Below are positions 21,496-30,559 of a DNA stretch of 64,000 nucleotides, one piece after another (positions within the stretch are counted from its first letter, which is position 1; each line of letters opens with the position of its first letter). The position numbers and the translations under genes were made by a program. Below the pieces are notes generated by a model. That model searched no databases and had not been told where the DNA came from. It was given only the letters and a program-made list of their open reading frames with translations. This DNA is from Mycobacterium xenopi. GTDB taxonomy: Bacteria; Actinomycetota; Actinomycetes; Mycobacteriales; Mycobacteriaceae. The stretch is from contig NZ_AP022314.1 in the NCBI RefSeq assembly GCF_009936235.1, forward strand, positions 2,976,001 through 3,040,000. Direction: 5' to 3'.

Positions 21496-22773
21496 TCACA
21501 AAGCGCCCCCGAATTCGCCTGGCAAATGGACTGATTCGTGGTAGTCGTCCAGCCCGATCAAGTCGTGGCCCATCCGGTCGCGTTTGGTCATCAGATACCG
21601 GATGTTCTCGGCATTGGCCCGCACCGGCAGCGGCACCCGCTCAATGATGTGCAGCCCGTAGCCGTCTAGGCCGACCCGCTTGGCGGGGTTGTTGGTCAGC
21701 AACCGCATCGAGCGGACCCCCAGGTCGACCAGGATCTGCGCGCCGATGCCGTAATCACGTGCGTCGGCGGGAAACCCGAGTTTGAGGTTGGCGTCGACAG
21801 TGTCCTCGCCCGCGTCCTGCAGCTGGTAGGCCTGCAGTTTGTGCAGCAGGCCGATCCCGCGGCCCTCGTGGCCACGCATATAGAGCACGACGCCGCGTCC
21901 TTCCCGCGCGACCATCGCCATCGCGGCGTCCAGCTGGGGCCCGCAGTCGCAGCGGCGCGACCCGAACACGTCGCCGGTCAGGCACTCCGAGTGCACCCGG
22001 ACCAGCACGTCGTCGCCGTCGTAGTTAGGCCCCGCGATCTCGCCGCGCACCAAGGCCACGTGCTCGACGTCGTCGTAGATGCTGGTGTAGCCGATCGCGC
22101 GGAACTCGCCGTGGCGGGTAGGGATCCGGGCTTCGGCCACCCGCTCGATCTGCTTCTCGTGTTTGCGCCGATACTCGATCAAGTCGGCGATGGCGATCAG
22201 CGCTAGGTCATGCTCGTCGGCGAACACACGTAGCTCGTCGGTCTGAGCCATCGCGCCCTCGTCCTTTTGGCTGACGATCTCGCAGAGCACGCCCGCGGGT
22301 TGCAGTCCGGCCATGCGGGCCAGGTCGACGGCGGCTTCGGTGTGGCCGGGTCGCCGCAACACGCCACCGTCCTTGGCGCGCAACGGGACTACGTGACCGG
22401 GCCGGGTGAAATCGTCGGCGACGCTGGTCGGGTCGGCCAGCAACCGCATCGTGGTGGCTCGATCGGAGGCCGAAATCCCGGTTCCTACACCATTTTTCGC
22501 ATCAACAGTGACGGTGTAGGCGGTGCCGCGTTTGTCCTGGTTCACGGCGTACATCGGCAGCAGGCCCAGCCGGTCGCAGATCGCGCTGTCCAGCGGCACG
22601 CACAAGTATCCGGAGGTGTAGCGGACCATGAACGCCACCAGGCTCGGTGTTGCTTTTTCGGCGGCGAAGATGAGGTCGCCTTCGTTCTCCCGGTCCTCGT
22701 CGTCGATGACGATGACGGCCTTACCCGCCGCAATGTCGGCAACCGCCCGTTCGACGGAGTCCAACCTCGTCAT
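21496..22773 (-). CDS. ribBA: Bifunctional DHBP synthase / GTP cyclohydrolase II
   Basis: 425 residues, exactly the length of Rv1415 (ribA2), from ATG 22773 (MTRLDSVERAV). The N-terminal RibB half has VIVIDDEDRENEGDLIFAAE and RPGHTEAAVDLARMAG. The C-terminal RibA half has the zinc triad in VHSECLTGDVFGSRRCDCG and the GTP-binding MRGHEGRGIGL. A longer frame reaches 22881 but lacks conservation. The 124-bp gap upstream carries a perfect palindrome. Confidence 0.97.
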   Translation of the reverse strand: MTRLDSVERAVADIAAGKAVIVIDDEDRENEGDLIFAAEKATPSLVAFMVRYTSGYLCVPLDSAICDRLGLLPMYAVNQDKRGTAYTVTVDAKNGVGTGISASDRATTMRLLADPTSVADDFTRPGHVVPLRAKDGGVLRRPGHTEAAVDLARMAGLQPAGVLCEIVSQKDEGAMAQTDELRVFADEHDLALIAIADLIEYRRKHEKQIERVAEARIPTRHGEFRAIGYTSIYDDVEHVALVRGEIAGPNYDGDDVLVRVHSECLTGDVFGSRRCDCGPQLDAAMAMVAREGRGVVLYMRGHEGRGIGLLHKLQAYQLQDAGEDTVDANLKLGFPADARDYGIGAQILVDLGVRSMRLLTNNPAKRVGLDGYGLHIIERVPLPVRANAENIRYLMTKRDRMGHDLIGLDDYHESVHLPGEFGGAL

Positions 22774-22798
22774 TTCTGCCACCTTGTCCGTTCCCGAC

Positions 22799-22816
22799 CG
22801 TTCTCGGCCGAGAACG
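22799..22816. promoter_or_regulatory. Perfect 18-bp palindrome upstream of ribBA
   Basis: CGTTCTCGGCCGAGAACG reads the same on both strands and lies 26-43 nt upstream of the ribBA start codon, in the 124-bp gap after ribE. It could be an operator for a dimeric regulator or an RNA hairpin in the leader. It does not match the mycobacterial LexA box. No regulator is known to me for this site. Confidence 0.6.
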
Positions 22817-22896
22817 CTCACCAGACGAGCCCCGGTGAAGAGCTCAAGTGCTGCATCCAGTATGAACCACCGCGCGGGCACCGTTGTTGGCGCTGC

Positions 22897-23496
22897 TTAC
22901 TGGGCGCGACGTTGGATCAACCGCTCGACGTATTTGGCGATGACGTCGACCTCGAGATTGACCACCGTTCCCACCGGGGCGCGCCCCAGCGTGGTCAGCT
23001 CCCGGGTGGTCGGAATCAGCGAGACCTCGAACCAGCCGTCACCGAGCGCGGAGACGGTCAGCGAGATGCCGTCCACCGTGATGGAGCCCTTCTCGACGAC
23101 GTAGCGGTCCAGGGCGGGCGGCAGCTCGATGCGCACCACTTCCCAGCCTTCGGCAGGAGTCCGGGCCAGGATTCGACCGGTCCCGTCGACGTGGCCCTGC
23201 ACGATGTGCCCACCGAGGCGGCCATTCACCGCGGCGGCGCGCTCCAGGTTCACCGCGCTGCCGACCTCAAGCCCGCGCAGGCTCGACCGAGTCAGCGTCT
23301 CGCCCATCACGTCGGCGGTGAACTGCCCGCCGGGAAGCACCTCGACGACGGTCAGGCACACGCCGTTGACGGCGATCGAGTCGCCGTGCCCGGCGTCGGC
23401 GGTGACCACCGGGCCGCGGATGGTCAAGCGAGCGCAGTCGCCCAGCGGCTCCATGCCGACCACTTCGCCGAGTTCCTCGACGATTCCGGTGAACAC
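22897..23496 (-). CDS. ribE: Riboflavin synthase alpha chain
   Basis: Dismutates two lumazines to riboflavin. 199 residues from GTG 23496 (FTGIVEELGEV), called ribC in H37Rv (Rv1412, about 201). The two homologous halves are seen by the repeated VNGVCLTVVEV and VDGISLTVSAL, and the family motif GHIVQGHVDGTG. The gene faces lprG across 91 bp. Confidence 0.96.
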   Translation of the reverse strand: MFTGIVEELGEVVGMEPLGDCARLTIRGPVVTADAGHGDSIAVNGVCLTVVEVLPGGQFTADVMGETLTRSSLRGLEVGSAVNLERAAAVNGRLGGHIVQGHVDGTGRILARTPAEGWEVVRIELPPALDRYVVEKGSITVDGISLTVSALGDGWFEVSLIPTTRELTTLGRAPVGTVVNLEVDVIAKYVERLIQRRAQ

Positions 23497-23587
23497 CTGA
23501 CCAGGCTAGTAATTCGGCGCGGGCCGCGGGAAGGCGCGCCACCTCTGGCTTCCCGGCGAAGCCACGGCCACCCTCTACGATGCACCT

Positions 23588-24289
23588 ATGCAGACGCGTC
23601 GCCACCTATTTGCCGTCCTCGCCGCCATGACCACCGCCGCCGTCCTGATCAGCGGTTGCTCCTCGTCCTCCAAGTCGTCCAGCAAGCCGCTCCCGGATGC
23701 GGCGACGCTGGTCAAGCAGTCCAGCCAGGCCACCAAGAACGTCAAAAGTGTGCATTTGGTGTTGTCGACCACGGGGAAGGTCCCGGGGCTGCCGATCAAA
23801 ACTCTCACCGGCGACCTCACCACTAACCCCACCGCCGCGAAGGGCAACGCCAAGATCACCATCGGCGGCTCGGACATCGACGCCGACTTCGTGGTCTACG
23901 ACTCAAATCTGTACGCGACGCTCACACCTAACAAGTGGGACAACTTCGGCCCGGCCGCCGATATCTATGACCCGTCGACGATCCTCAACCCTGACACCGG
24001 TCTGGCCAACGTCTTGGCCCACCTCAGCGACCCCAAGGCCCAGGCGCGAGAGAGCATCAACGGCCAAGACACTGTCCGCATCACCGGCCAGGTGCCGGCC
24101 GACACGGTGAATCAGCTTGCGGCGCCGTTGAAAGCGACACAGCCGCAACCGGCTACGGTCTGGATCCAGGAGAACGGCGACCATGAGCTGGTCCAGGCCA
24201 AGCTGGATCAGAGCCCGGGCAATTCCATCCAGATGACGCTGTCGAACTGGAACCAGCCGGTGCAAGTCACCAAACCACCGGTGAGCTGA
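23588..24289 (+). CDS. lprG: Lipoprotein LprG (LppX/LprAFG family)
   Basis: Envelope lipoprotein that binds triacylated lipids and works with the P55 transporter to move triacylglyceride, LAM and related lipids to the outer layers. The 233 residues start with a lipoprotein signal (basic MQTRRHL, hydrophobic core, lipobox LISGC with C24). The mature part has the family fold with TGKVPGLPIKTLTGDL and NTGLANVLAHL-like segments. Rv1411c is about 236. P55 starts 4 nt after the stop: a two-gene operon. Confidence 0.96.
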   Translation: MQTRRHLFAVLAAMTTAAVLISGCSSSSKSSSKPLPDAATLVKQSSQATKNVKSVHLVLSTTGKVPGLPIKTLTGDLTTNPTAAKGNAKITIGGSDIDADFVVYDSNLYATLTPNKWDNFGPAADIYDPSTILNPDTGLANVLAHLSDPKAQARESINGQDTVRITGQVPADTVNQLAAPLKATQPQPATVWIQENGDHELVQAKLDQSPGNSIQMTLSNWNQPVQVTKPPVS

Positions 24290-24293
24290 CAAG

Positions 24294-25832
24294 ATGCAGG
24301 CCGGACGCAGAATCGCGATCAGCGCGGGCAGTCTCGCCGTGCTGCTCGGTGCCCTCGACACCTATGTCGTGGTCACGATCATGCGCGACATCATCACGAC
24401 GATCGGGATCCCGATCAACAAACTCGAGCGGATCACCCCGATCGTCACCTGGTACCTGCTGGGCTACATCGCGGCGATGCCGCTGCTGGGCCGGGCCTCG
24501 GACCGGTTCGGCCGCAAGCTGCTGCTACAGGCCAGCCTGGCCGCGTTCGCGGTCGGCTCGGTGGTCACTGCGCTGTCAACCGAGCTGCACGTGCTGGTCG
24601 TCGGCCGCACCATCCAGGGCTTGGCCGCCGGCGCGCTGCTGCCGGTCACCCTCGCCCTGGGCGCCGATCTGTGGTCGACACGCAACCGTGCTGGCGTGCT
24701 CGGCGGCATCGGCGCCGCCCAGGAGCTCGGCAGCGTGCTGGGGCCGCTGTACGGGATCTTCATCGTCTGGCTGACGAGCCGCTGGCAGGACGTGTTCTGG
24801 ATCAACGTGCCGCTGGCGGTAGTCGCGATGGTGATGATCCAGTTCAGCCTGCCGTCGCGGGAGCGCAGCGCCGAGCCGGAGAAAATCGACCTGGTCGGTG
24901 GGCTGCTGCTGGCGGTGGCGTTGGGCCTGGCGGTGATCGGCCTGTACAACCCGGATCGGAGCGCTCAGCAGGCGCTGCCGAGCTACGGGTTGCCGCTGGT
25001 GGTCGGCGCGATTGTCGCCGCGGTCGCGTTCGGGCTGTGGGAGCGCTTCGCGCGCACCCGGCTGATCGAGCCCGCCGGTGTGCATTTCCGGCCGTTCTTG
25101 GCCGCGCTGGGCGCATCGGTTGCCGCGGGTGCGGCGCTGATGGTGACGCTGGTCGACGTGGAGCTATTCGCTCAGGGCGTGCTCGGCAAGGACCAGGACG
25201 AGGCCGCGTTGATGTTGCTGTGGTTCCTCGCCGCGCTGCCGCTCGGGGCGCTGATCGGCGGGTGGATCGCCACCCGGATCGGTGACCGGGCGATGACTTT
25301 CCTCGGGCTGCTGATCGCGGCCGGGGGGTATTGGCTGATCTCGGGGTGGCGGCCCGATCTGCCGACCCACCGGCACGACGTCCTCGGCCTGGTGAGCCTG
25401 CCCGCGATGGACACCGATTTGGCGATCGCCGGGCTTGGCCTGGGCCTGGTGATCGGGCCGCTCTCGTCGGCGAGCCTGCGGGTCGTCCCTTCCGTGCAGC
25501 ACGGCATCGCCGCGGCGCTGGTGGTGGTGGCCCGAATGACCGGCATGCTGGTCGGGTTGGCCGCGCTGAGCGCATGGGGGTTCCAGCGGTTCAACCAGAT
25601 CGTGGCGGCCAAGACCGCGGCCGTGCCGGAAAACGCCAGCCTGGCAGAACGGCTGGCTCTCAAAGCGGTGCTGTACCGCGATGCGTTCGCGGAGATGTAC
25701 GGAGGGATCTTCTCGGTCACCACGGTGGTCTGCGTAGTGGGAGCGCTGCTGGGTCTGCTGCTATCCAGCCGGCGTGTTCACGCCGAGGAGCCGGAACTGC
25801 CCGAGCACGAGCCGGTGGGTCCCAAGGCGTAA
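24294..25832 (+). CDS. Major facilitator superfamily efflux pump P55
   Basis: 512-residue inner-membrane transporter (Rv1410c, about 518). It has 12 or more hydrophobic segments, the MFS motif A-like GRASDRFGRKLL after TM2, and the N-terminal DTYVVVTIMRDI of the family. It exports lipids and contributes to drug tolerance with LprG. It is translated directly after lprG. The tail (RRVHAEEPELPEHEPVGPKA) is cytoplasmic and charged. It converges with ribD, 7 bp apart. Confidence 0.95.
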   Translation: MQAGRRIAISAGSLAVLLGALDTYVVVTIMRDIITTIGIPINKLERITPIVTWYLLGYIAAMPLLGRASDRFGRKLLLQASLAAFAVGSVVTALSTELHVLVVGRTIQGLAAGALLPVTLALGADLWSTRNRAGVLGGIGAAQELGSVLGPLYGIFIVWLTSRWQDVFWINVPLAVVAMVMIQFSLPSRERSAEPEKIDLVGGLLLAVALGLAVIGLYNPDRSAQQALPSYGLPLVVGAIVAAVAFGLWERFARTRLIEPAGVHFRPFLAALGASVAAGAALMVTLVDVELFAQGVLGKDQDEAALMLLWFLAALPLGALIGGWIATRIGDRAMTFLGLLIAAGGYWLISGWRPDLPTHRHDVLGLVSLPAMDTDLAIAGLGLGLVIGPLSSASLRVVPSVQHGIAAALVVVARMTGMLVGLAALSAWGFQRFNQIVAAKTAAVPENASLAERLALKAVLYRDAFAEMYGGIFSVTTVVCVVGALLGLLLSSRRVHAEEPELPEHEPVGPKA

Positions 25833-25839
25833 CGGCGCG

Positions 25840-26859
25840 CTAGCGCGGCACCAGGCTTAGCAGCAGGTCCGGGCCGACCCGCTGCACCCCGTCAAACCGC
25901 CAGCGCAGGGCCCGGGCGATGCTCGGCACCCCGACGTCGTCGACCGCGGTGATCGGCCCCCCCAAGAGGATCGGCGCGACATAGGCCAGGATGCGGTCGA
26001 TGGCCCCGGCGCGCAGGAAGGCGCCCGCGAGCGTCGGCCCACCCTCGAGCAACACGTCGGTACGATCCGACAGGGCCTTGAGCACCTCGTGTGGATCATG
26101 GGTGCGGATCACCATGGTGCGCGAATCGTCGTTGAGAACTTGTGCCTCCGAAGGGATTTCGCGCTTGCCGACCACTACCCGCAACGGCTGGCGCTCGGCG
26201 AGAGTGCCGTCGGCCAGCCGGGCGGTCAGCGCCGGATCGTCGGTGAGCACCGTGCCGGTGCCGACGACAATGGCGTCGGCGGCGGCGCGGCGGCGATGCA
26301 GGTCCGCGCGGGCGGCCTCGCTGGTGATCCACTGGCTCGAGCCGTCGGCGGCAGCGCTGCGCCCGTCGATGCTGGTGGCGTACTTCCATGTCACGTGCGG
26401 CAATCCGGTGCGCTGCTTGTGCAGCCACTCACGCAGCGGCCCCGCCGCCACCAAATCCGCCTGCACACCCGGAACCACATGCACGCCGGCGGCGGCCAGC
26501 CGGGCTGCGCCGCCGGCGGCGACGGGGTTCGGGTCGGCAACCGCGTACACCACCGTGGCGATACCGGCGTCGAGCAGGGCATCCACGCACGGCGGGGTCT
26601 TGCCGTAGTGGTTGCACGGCTCCAGCGTCACGACCGCGGCCCCGCCCGCAGCCAGACCCCCAGCGCGGCGCAGCGCCACGATCTCGGCGTGCGCGCTGCC
26701 GGCCGGTTCGGTGCCGCCAGCGCCGGCGACTCGGCCCTCCCGGTCCAGGATGACCGCGCCGACCGGCGGATTGGGATAGGTGTTGCCCTTGACCAGCTCC
26801 GCGTGCTCGACGGCCAGCCGCATAGCGGCGTCGTAGCTGATGGCCACGGGCGTGCTCAT
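25840..26859 (-). CDS. ribD: Riboflavin deaminase/reductase RibD (RibG)
   Basis: Bifunctional enzyme of riboflavin synthesis, 339 residues as Rv1409. The deaminase zinc site is HAEIVALRRAG and EPCNHYGKTPPCVDALLDAG. The reductase domain starts around residue 150 with WKYATSIDGRSAAADG and continues to LLEGGPTLAGAFL. ATG 26859 overlaps the rpe stop by 4 nt. A longer open frame upstream belongs to other genes. Confidence 0.97.
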   Translation of the reverse strand: MSTPVAISYDAAMRLAVEHAELVKGNTYPNPPVGAVILDREGRVAGAGGTEPAGSAHAEIVALRRAGGLAAGGAAVVTLEPCNHYGKTPPCVDALLDAGIATVVYAVADPNPVAAGGAARLAAAGVHVVPGVQADLVAAGPLREWLHKQRTGLPHVTWKYATSIDGRSAAADGSSQWITSEAARADLHRRRAAADAIVVGTGTVLTDDPALTARLADGTLAERQPLRVVVGKREIPSEAQVLNDDSRTMVIRTHDPHEVLKALSDRTDVLLEGGPTLAGAFLRAGAIDRILAYVAPILLGGPITAVDDVGVPSIARALRWRFDGVQRVGPDLLLSLVPR

Positions 26860-27545
26860 CGGCGCAGATGCGGTGACGTGGCCCGGGCCTGGCGGCGCAG
26901 CGCTTCCACGGCGGCGGCCGGGTCGTCGGCGCCGTAGACAGCAGATCCGGCGACGAAGCAGTCGACGCCGGCCTCGGCGGCCTGCTCGATGGTGTCGGCA
27001 TTGATCCCGCCGTCGATCTCGACCAGGACGGTCAGCTCGCCGGAATCGACCATCTTGCGGACCTTGCGGACTTTGCCCAACACCTCGGGCATGAAATCCT
27101 GGCCCCCGAACCCAGGTTCCACCGACATGACCAGAAACGTGTCGAAGTCTTTGAGGATGTCCAGGTAGGGCTCCAACGGGGTACCCGGCTTGATGCTCAG
27201 GCCGGCTTTGGCTCCCGCGGCGCGGATGTCGCGGGCCACCTTGACCGGGTCGTGGGTGGCCTCGGCGTGGAACGTGACGTTGTAGGCGCCCGCCTCGGCG
27301 TAGGGCGGGGCCCACCGATCGGGGTTTTCGATCATCAGGTGGCAGTCCATCGGGATGTCGGTGACCTTCAGCAGGCTTTCGACCACCGGCAGGCCGATCG
27401 TCAGGTTGGGCACGAAATGGTTGTCCATCACGTCCACGTGCAGCCAATCGGCACCGGTCACGGCGGCCACCTGGTCAGCCAGGTGGGCGTAGTCGGCATT
27501 GAGGATCGACGGCGCTATCAGGGGCCGATCGGTCTTGCCCGGCAT
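26856..27545 (-). CDS. rpe: Ribulose-phosphate 3-epimerase
   Basis: Interconverts ribulose-5-phosphate and xylulose-5-phosphate. 229 residues from ATG 27545, as Rv1408. TIM-barrel motifs are APSILNADYAHL, HVDVMDNHFVPNLTIG (metal ligands), HLMIENPDRW, MSVEPGFGGQDF and EIDGGINADT. It supplies ribulose-5-phosphate to RibBA, which fits its position next to ribD. Confidence 0.97.
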   Translation of the reverse strand: MPGKTDRPLIAPSILNADYAHLADQVAAVTGADWLHVDVMDNHFVPNLTIGLPVVESLLKVTDIPMDCHLMIENPDRWAPPYAEAGAYNVTFHAEATHDPVKVARDIRAAGAKAGLSIKPGTPLEPYLDILKDFDTFLVMSVEPGFGGQDFMPEVLGKVRKVRKMVDSGELTVLVEIDGGINADTIEQAAEAGVDCFVAGSAVYGADDPAAAVEALRRQARATSPHLRR

Positions 27546-27555
27546 GCGCCTCAGC

Positions 27556-28971
27556 CTACTTTGGGCCCACTTGAAGCGCCGCGGCGAACATGGCGTCGGT
27601 GCCGTGGCGATGCGGCCACAGCTGAACATACGGCCCGTCCCCAAGCTGGTCGACGGGCTCGAACAACGGCCGGGTGTCCAGTGCGCGCACCGGGTGCCGG
27701 CGCAGCGCGTCGGCGACCACGCCGACGGTTTCGGCCAAATGCGGTGAGCAGGTCGCATACACCACCACACCGCCGGGCCGGGTCAGGGCGATCGCCGCGT
27801 CCAACAGCTCGCGTTGCAGCTTGGTTAGCGCCGGGATGTCGGTGGGCTGGCGCCGCCAGCGGGCCTCCGGCCGACGGCGCAGCGCCCCCAGGCCGGTGCA
27901 CGGCACGTCGACCAGGACCCGGTCGAAGCCCGGGTCGAGCCCGCTGCACCGAGCGTCGACCCGCACCACCTCCACCGGGAGCCCCCGGGTGTTGCGCGCT
28001 ACCAGCTCCGCGCGGTGCGCCGCCGGCTCCACCGCGGTCACCCGCGCCCCGCTGCCCGCGCCCAGCGCGGCCAGCAGCGCGGTCTTGCCGCCTGGGCCCG
28101 CGCACAGGTCCAGCCAGCGTCCGGTGTCGGCGTCGACCGGCGCCAACGTCAGCGCGCGGGCCACTAGTTGACTGCCCTCGTCCTGAACCAGGGCGAGCCC
28201 GTCGCGCACCGCCGGCAACTGCGCGGGGTCACCGGTCGGCAGGTACACCGCATAGGGCGAGTACCGGCCGACACTGCCGTGCACAGCGTCGGCCAGCTCG
28301 CGGGCGCTCAGCACCTCGGGTCTTGCCGCCAAGTGGACTTGCGGCCGTTCGTCGTCACTGGCCAGCAGTGCATCGAGTTCGCCGGCCGCGGGACCCAGCG
28401 CGTCGGCGAAGGCCTGCGCGATCCACCGCGGGTGGGCGTGCACGAACGCGGTGTAGCCGATCGGGTCGCGCGTGGGGTCGGGGGCCAATTCCGCCAGCCA
28501 GGACTGCTCGTCGCGCGCGTCGATGGCTCGTAGCACCGCATTGACGAAACCTGCTCTGGCCGAGTCGAATTCGATGCCAGCCTGCTCTACGGTGGTGGAC
28601 ACGGCGGCGTGCGCGTCGACCCGGGTGCGCAGCAGCTGGTAGGCGCCCAGCCGCAGCAGATCAAGCAGGACCGGGTCGATGGACTCCGGCGGGCGCCCGG
28701 CAGCGGCGCCGATGATCGCGTCGAGCAGACCGAGGGTGCGGCAGGTGCCGTAGGTCAGTTCGGTGGCAAATGCCGCGTCCCGCCCCCGGATTCGGCGTTC
28801 TCGCAGCAACGCAGGCAGCGCGAGGTTGGGGTAGGCGTCTCGCTCGGTGACCGCCCGCAGCACGTCGAAGGCGGCGCGGCGCGCCGGATCCAGTGGCCGT
28901 CGGTGCTGCCGATGCCGCGGTTTAACTGGCCGGGGTGGCCGGCTATCCGGTGAACGCTTGCGGCGGGTCAT
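27556..28971 (-). CDS. rsmB: 16S rRNA m5C967 methyltransferase RsmB
   Basis: 471 residues (Rv1407, fmu, about 457). The N-terminal NusB-like RNA-binding domain (ARRAAFDVLRAVTERDAYPN to about 150) is followed by a SAM-dependent methyltransferase with LDLCAGPGGKTALLAALGAG, DVPCTGLGALRRRPE and catalytic ATCSPHLAET. It overlaps fmt by 4 nt upstream. The start region is very basic (RRKRSPDSRPPRPVKPRHRQ). Confidence 0.96.
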   Translation of the reverse strand: MTRRKRSPDSRPPRPVKPRHRQHRRPLDPARRAAFDVLRAVTERDAYPNLALPALLRERRIRGRDAAFATELTYGTCRTLGLLDAIIGAAAGRPPESIDPVLLDLLRLGAYQLLRTRVDAHAAVSTTVEQAGIEFDSARAGFVNAVLRAIDARDEQSWLAELAPDPTRDPIGYTAFVHAHPRWIAQAFADALGPAAGELDALLASDDERPQVHLAARPEVLSARELADAVHGSVGRYSPYAVYLPTGDPAQLPAVRDGLALVQDEGSQLVARALTLAPVDADTGRWLDLCAGPGGKTALLAALGAGSGARVTAVEPAAHRAELVARNTRGLPVEVVRVDARCSGLDPGFDRVLVDVPCTGLGALRRRPEARWRRQPTDIPALTKLQRELLDAAIALTRPGGVVVYATCSPHLAETVGVVADALRRHPVRALDTRPLFEPVDQLGDGPYVQLWPHRHGTDAMFAAALQVGPK

Positions 28972-29906
28972 ACCGCTCGCGCGTCCGGGTCGAGGCGAGC
29001 GCCGCGGGCCCAGTCGACAGCGTTCATGAATTTCTTTCCGGGCGGCTGGATTTGACCCAGCCGCACCGGCTCCGACGCGGTGCCGATCCAGACGTCATGC
29101 CGGCCGACGAGAATGCTGCCCGGTTCCAAGGGTTTTGGTGCTTGCCTGTCGATGCTGACCGGACCGATTTTCACCCGCTGGTCACCGATGAGTGTCCATG
29201 CCCCGGGCTTAGGGGTGAAGGCGCGGATCCGCCGCTCGACAACCGGCGCGGGTAAGTCCCAGCGCACCCGCGCCTGCTCCACGGTGACCTTGGGAGCGAA
29301 GCTGACCCCCTCCGCAGGCTGCGGCACTGGGGTGAGCGTCCCTTCAGCGATGCCGTCGAGCGTGGTTTCCAGCAGCACGGCGCCCGAAACAGCCAGTCGC
29401 TCAAGCAAATCGCCCGCGGTGTCGGTGGGGCGAATCTCCTCGGTGACGACGCCGTAGACCGGCCCCGAGTCCAGGCTCGGCTCGATGCGGAAGGTCGTCG
29501 CACCGGTGATTGTGTCACCGGCGGCGATGGCGGCCTGCACGGGCGCCGCCCCGCGCCACGCGGGCAGCAGCGAGAAGTGCAAGTTGACCCAGCCGTGAGG
29601 AGGTATCGCGAGCAGCTCCTTGCCCAGCAGGGCGCCGTAGGCCACCACTGGGCAGCATTCGGGTGCCAGCTCGGAGAGTTCGGCGACGAATTCAGCGGAG
29701 TTCGGTCGCCGCGGCCGCAGCAGCGGGATGCCAAGGTCGAGAGCCGCCCGCGCCACCGGCGACGGCTCCGGCCTGCCGCGGCGGCCGGACGCCGCATCCG
29801 GGCGGGTGAGCACGGCGACCACGTCGTGCCGGGGCGAGTCGATGAGCCGACGCAACGCCGGCAACGCGGTTTCCGGGGTGCCGGCGAAGACGAGGCGCAC
29901 CGGCAC
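28968..29906 (-). CDS. fmt: Methionyl-tRNA formyltransferase
   Basis: Formylates initiator Met-tRNA. 312 residues, as Rv1406. Folate and catalytic motifs are FAGTPETALPALRRL, NLHFSLLPAWRGAAPVQAAI (Asn/His pair) and AGDTITGATTF. The C-terminal tRNA-binding OB domain follows. It leads fmt-rsmB-rpe-ribD. Confidence 0.97.
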   Translation of the reverse strand: MPVRLVFAGTPETALPALRRLIDSPRHDVVAVLTRPDAASGRRGRPEPSPVARAALDLGIPLLRPRRPNSAEFVAELSELAPECCPVVAYGALLGKELLAIPPHGWVNLHFSLLPAWRGAAPVQAAIAAGDTITGATTFRIEPSLDSGPVYGVVTEEIRPTDTAGDLLERLAVSGAVLLETTLDGIAEGTLTPVPQPAEGVSFAPKVTVEQARVRWDLPAPVVERRIRAFTPKPGAWTLIGDQRVKIGPVSIDRQAPKPLEPGSILVGRHDVWIGTASEPVRLGQIQPPGKKFMNAVDWARGARLDPDARAV

Positions 29907-29941
29907 AGTGTAGGGACGCCGCCACGAACGTCGTCGGCCGA

Positions 29942-30421
29942 TCAGGCCTCGTCGTCGAGGTAGGCGGCCGGCTCTCCCCCGGCGGCGGTGAACGCCGCGA
30001 GCGCACGCACCAGACCGTGACGTTCCGACGCCGGCATTCGTTCGACGATGCGGGCGATCTCGGTGCGCCGCCGCGCGGTGACCTTTCGCACCACCTCACG
30101 TCCGCGGGGAGTCAAAGCGGCCAGCAGTTCCCGCCGCGACGTGGGGTGGGGTTGACGGTCGACGAGTCCGGCGCCGACGAGCCGGTCCACCATTCGGCCC
30201 GCGGCCGACGGCTGCACGCCCAGCAGGTTGGCCAGTGTCGCGAGGTTGATCGGCCCGCGGTTGGACAGGATCACCAAGGTCCGGAACTGCGGAATGGTGA
30301 TGGTCTCGTCGACTCGGGCGATGGAGCGAGCCGAGATGCCCACCAGCAACCGTGACGCGGTCAGCAGCGCGTCGGTGATCGCGTCGAGCGACTCTTCGGT
30401 TGCAGTGGCTTTGGTGGTCAT
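29942..30421 (-). CDS. MarR-family transcription regulator (Rv1404-like)
   Basis: 159 residues, winged helix-turn-helix. The recognition region is INLATLANLLGVQPSAAGRMVDRLVGAGL, and the wing is RQPHPTSRRELLAALTPRG. In H37Rv the equivalent Rv1404 represses the flanking methyltransferase genes Rv1403c and Rv1405c and is linked to acid adaptation, as I recall. Here it is divergent from one such methyltransferase, so autoregulation and repression of that gene are expected. Confidence 0.92.
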   Translation of the reverse strand: MTTKATATEESLDAITDALLTASRLLVGISARSIARVDETITIPQFRTLVILSNRGPINLATLANLLGVQPSAAGRMVDRLVGAGLVDRQPHPTSRRELLAALTPRGREVVRKVTARRRTEIARIVERMPASERHGLVRALAAFTAAGGEPAAYLDDEA

Positions 30422-30559
30422 CGCCGCGCTTTCTGGTCACGCGAATCGTTCCGGTACACAGGCTTACCACAGCATAGCAGCAGACAACTATAACGTACTA
30501 GAACTATTTCCTAAGGCTACTATTGTGTTGAGAAGCCCTGCATTGCTGGAGGAGACCGT
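30422..30559 (+). promoter_or_regulatory. Divergent MarR/methyltransferase control region
   Basis: 138 bp between the two start codons with a markedly AT-rich core (30480-30530) in otherwise GC-rich DNA. It holds two AACTAT direct repeats around an imperfect dyad, CTATAACGTACTAG, and a -10-like TACTAT before the methyltransferase, whose ribosome site is CTGGAGGAGA. The AT-rich core is a plausible operator for the MarR protein. Confidence 0.45.

Noticed and set aside
22774..22897. FMN riboswitch before ribBA
   Set aside because: None of the conserved RFN helices could be traced by eye; only a palindrome is present.
22267..23826. 519-residue plus-strand frame opposite ribBA and ribE
   Set aside because: Crosses two well-supported genes on the other strand and looks compositionally like antisense translation (His/Gln/Asp-rich).
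27252..28544. 430-residue plus-strand frame opposite rsmB and rpe
   Set aside because: Very Arg/Pro-rich shadow frame; both opposite genes are motif-confirmed.
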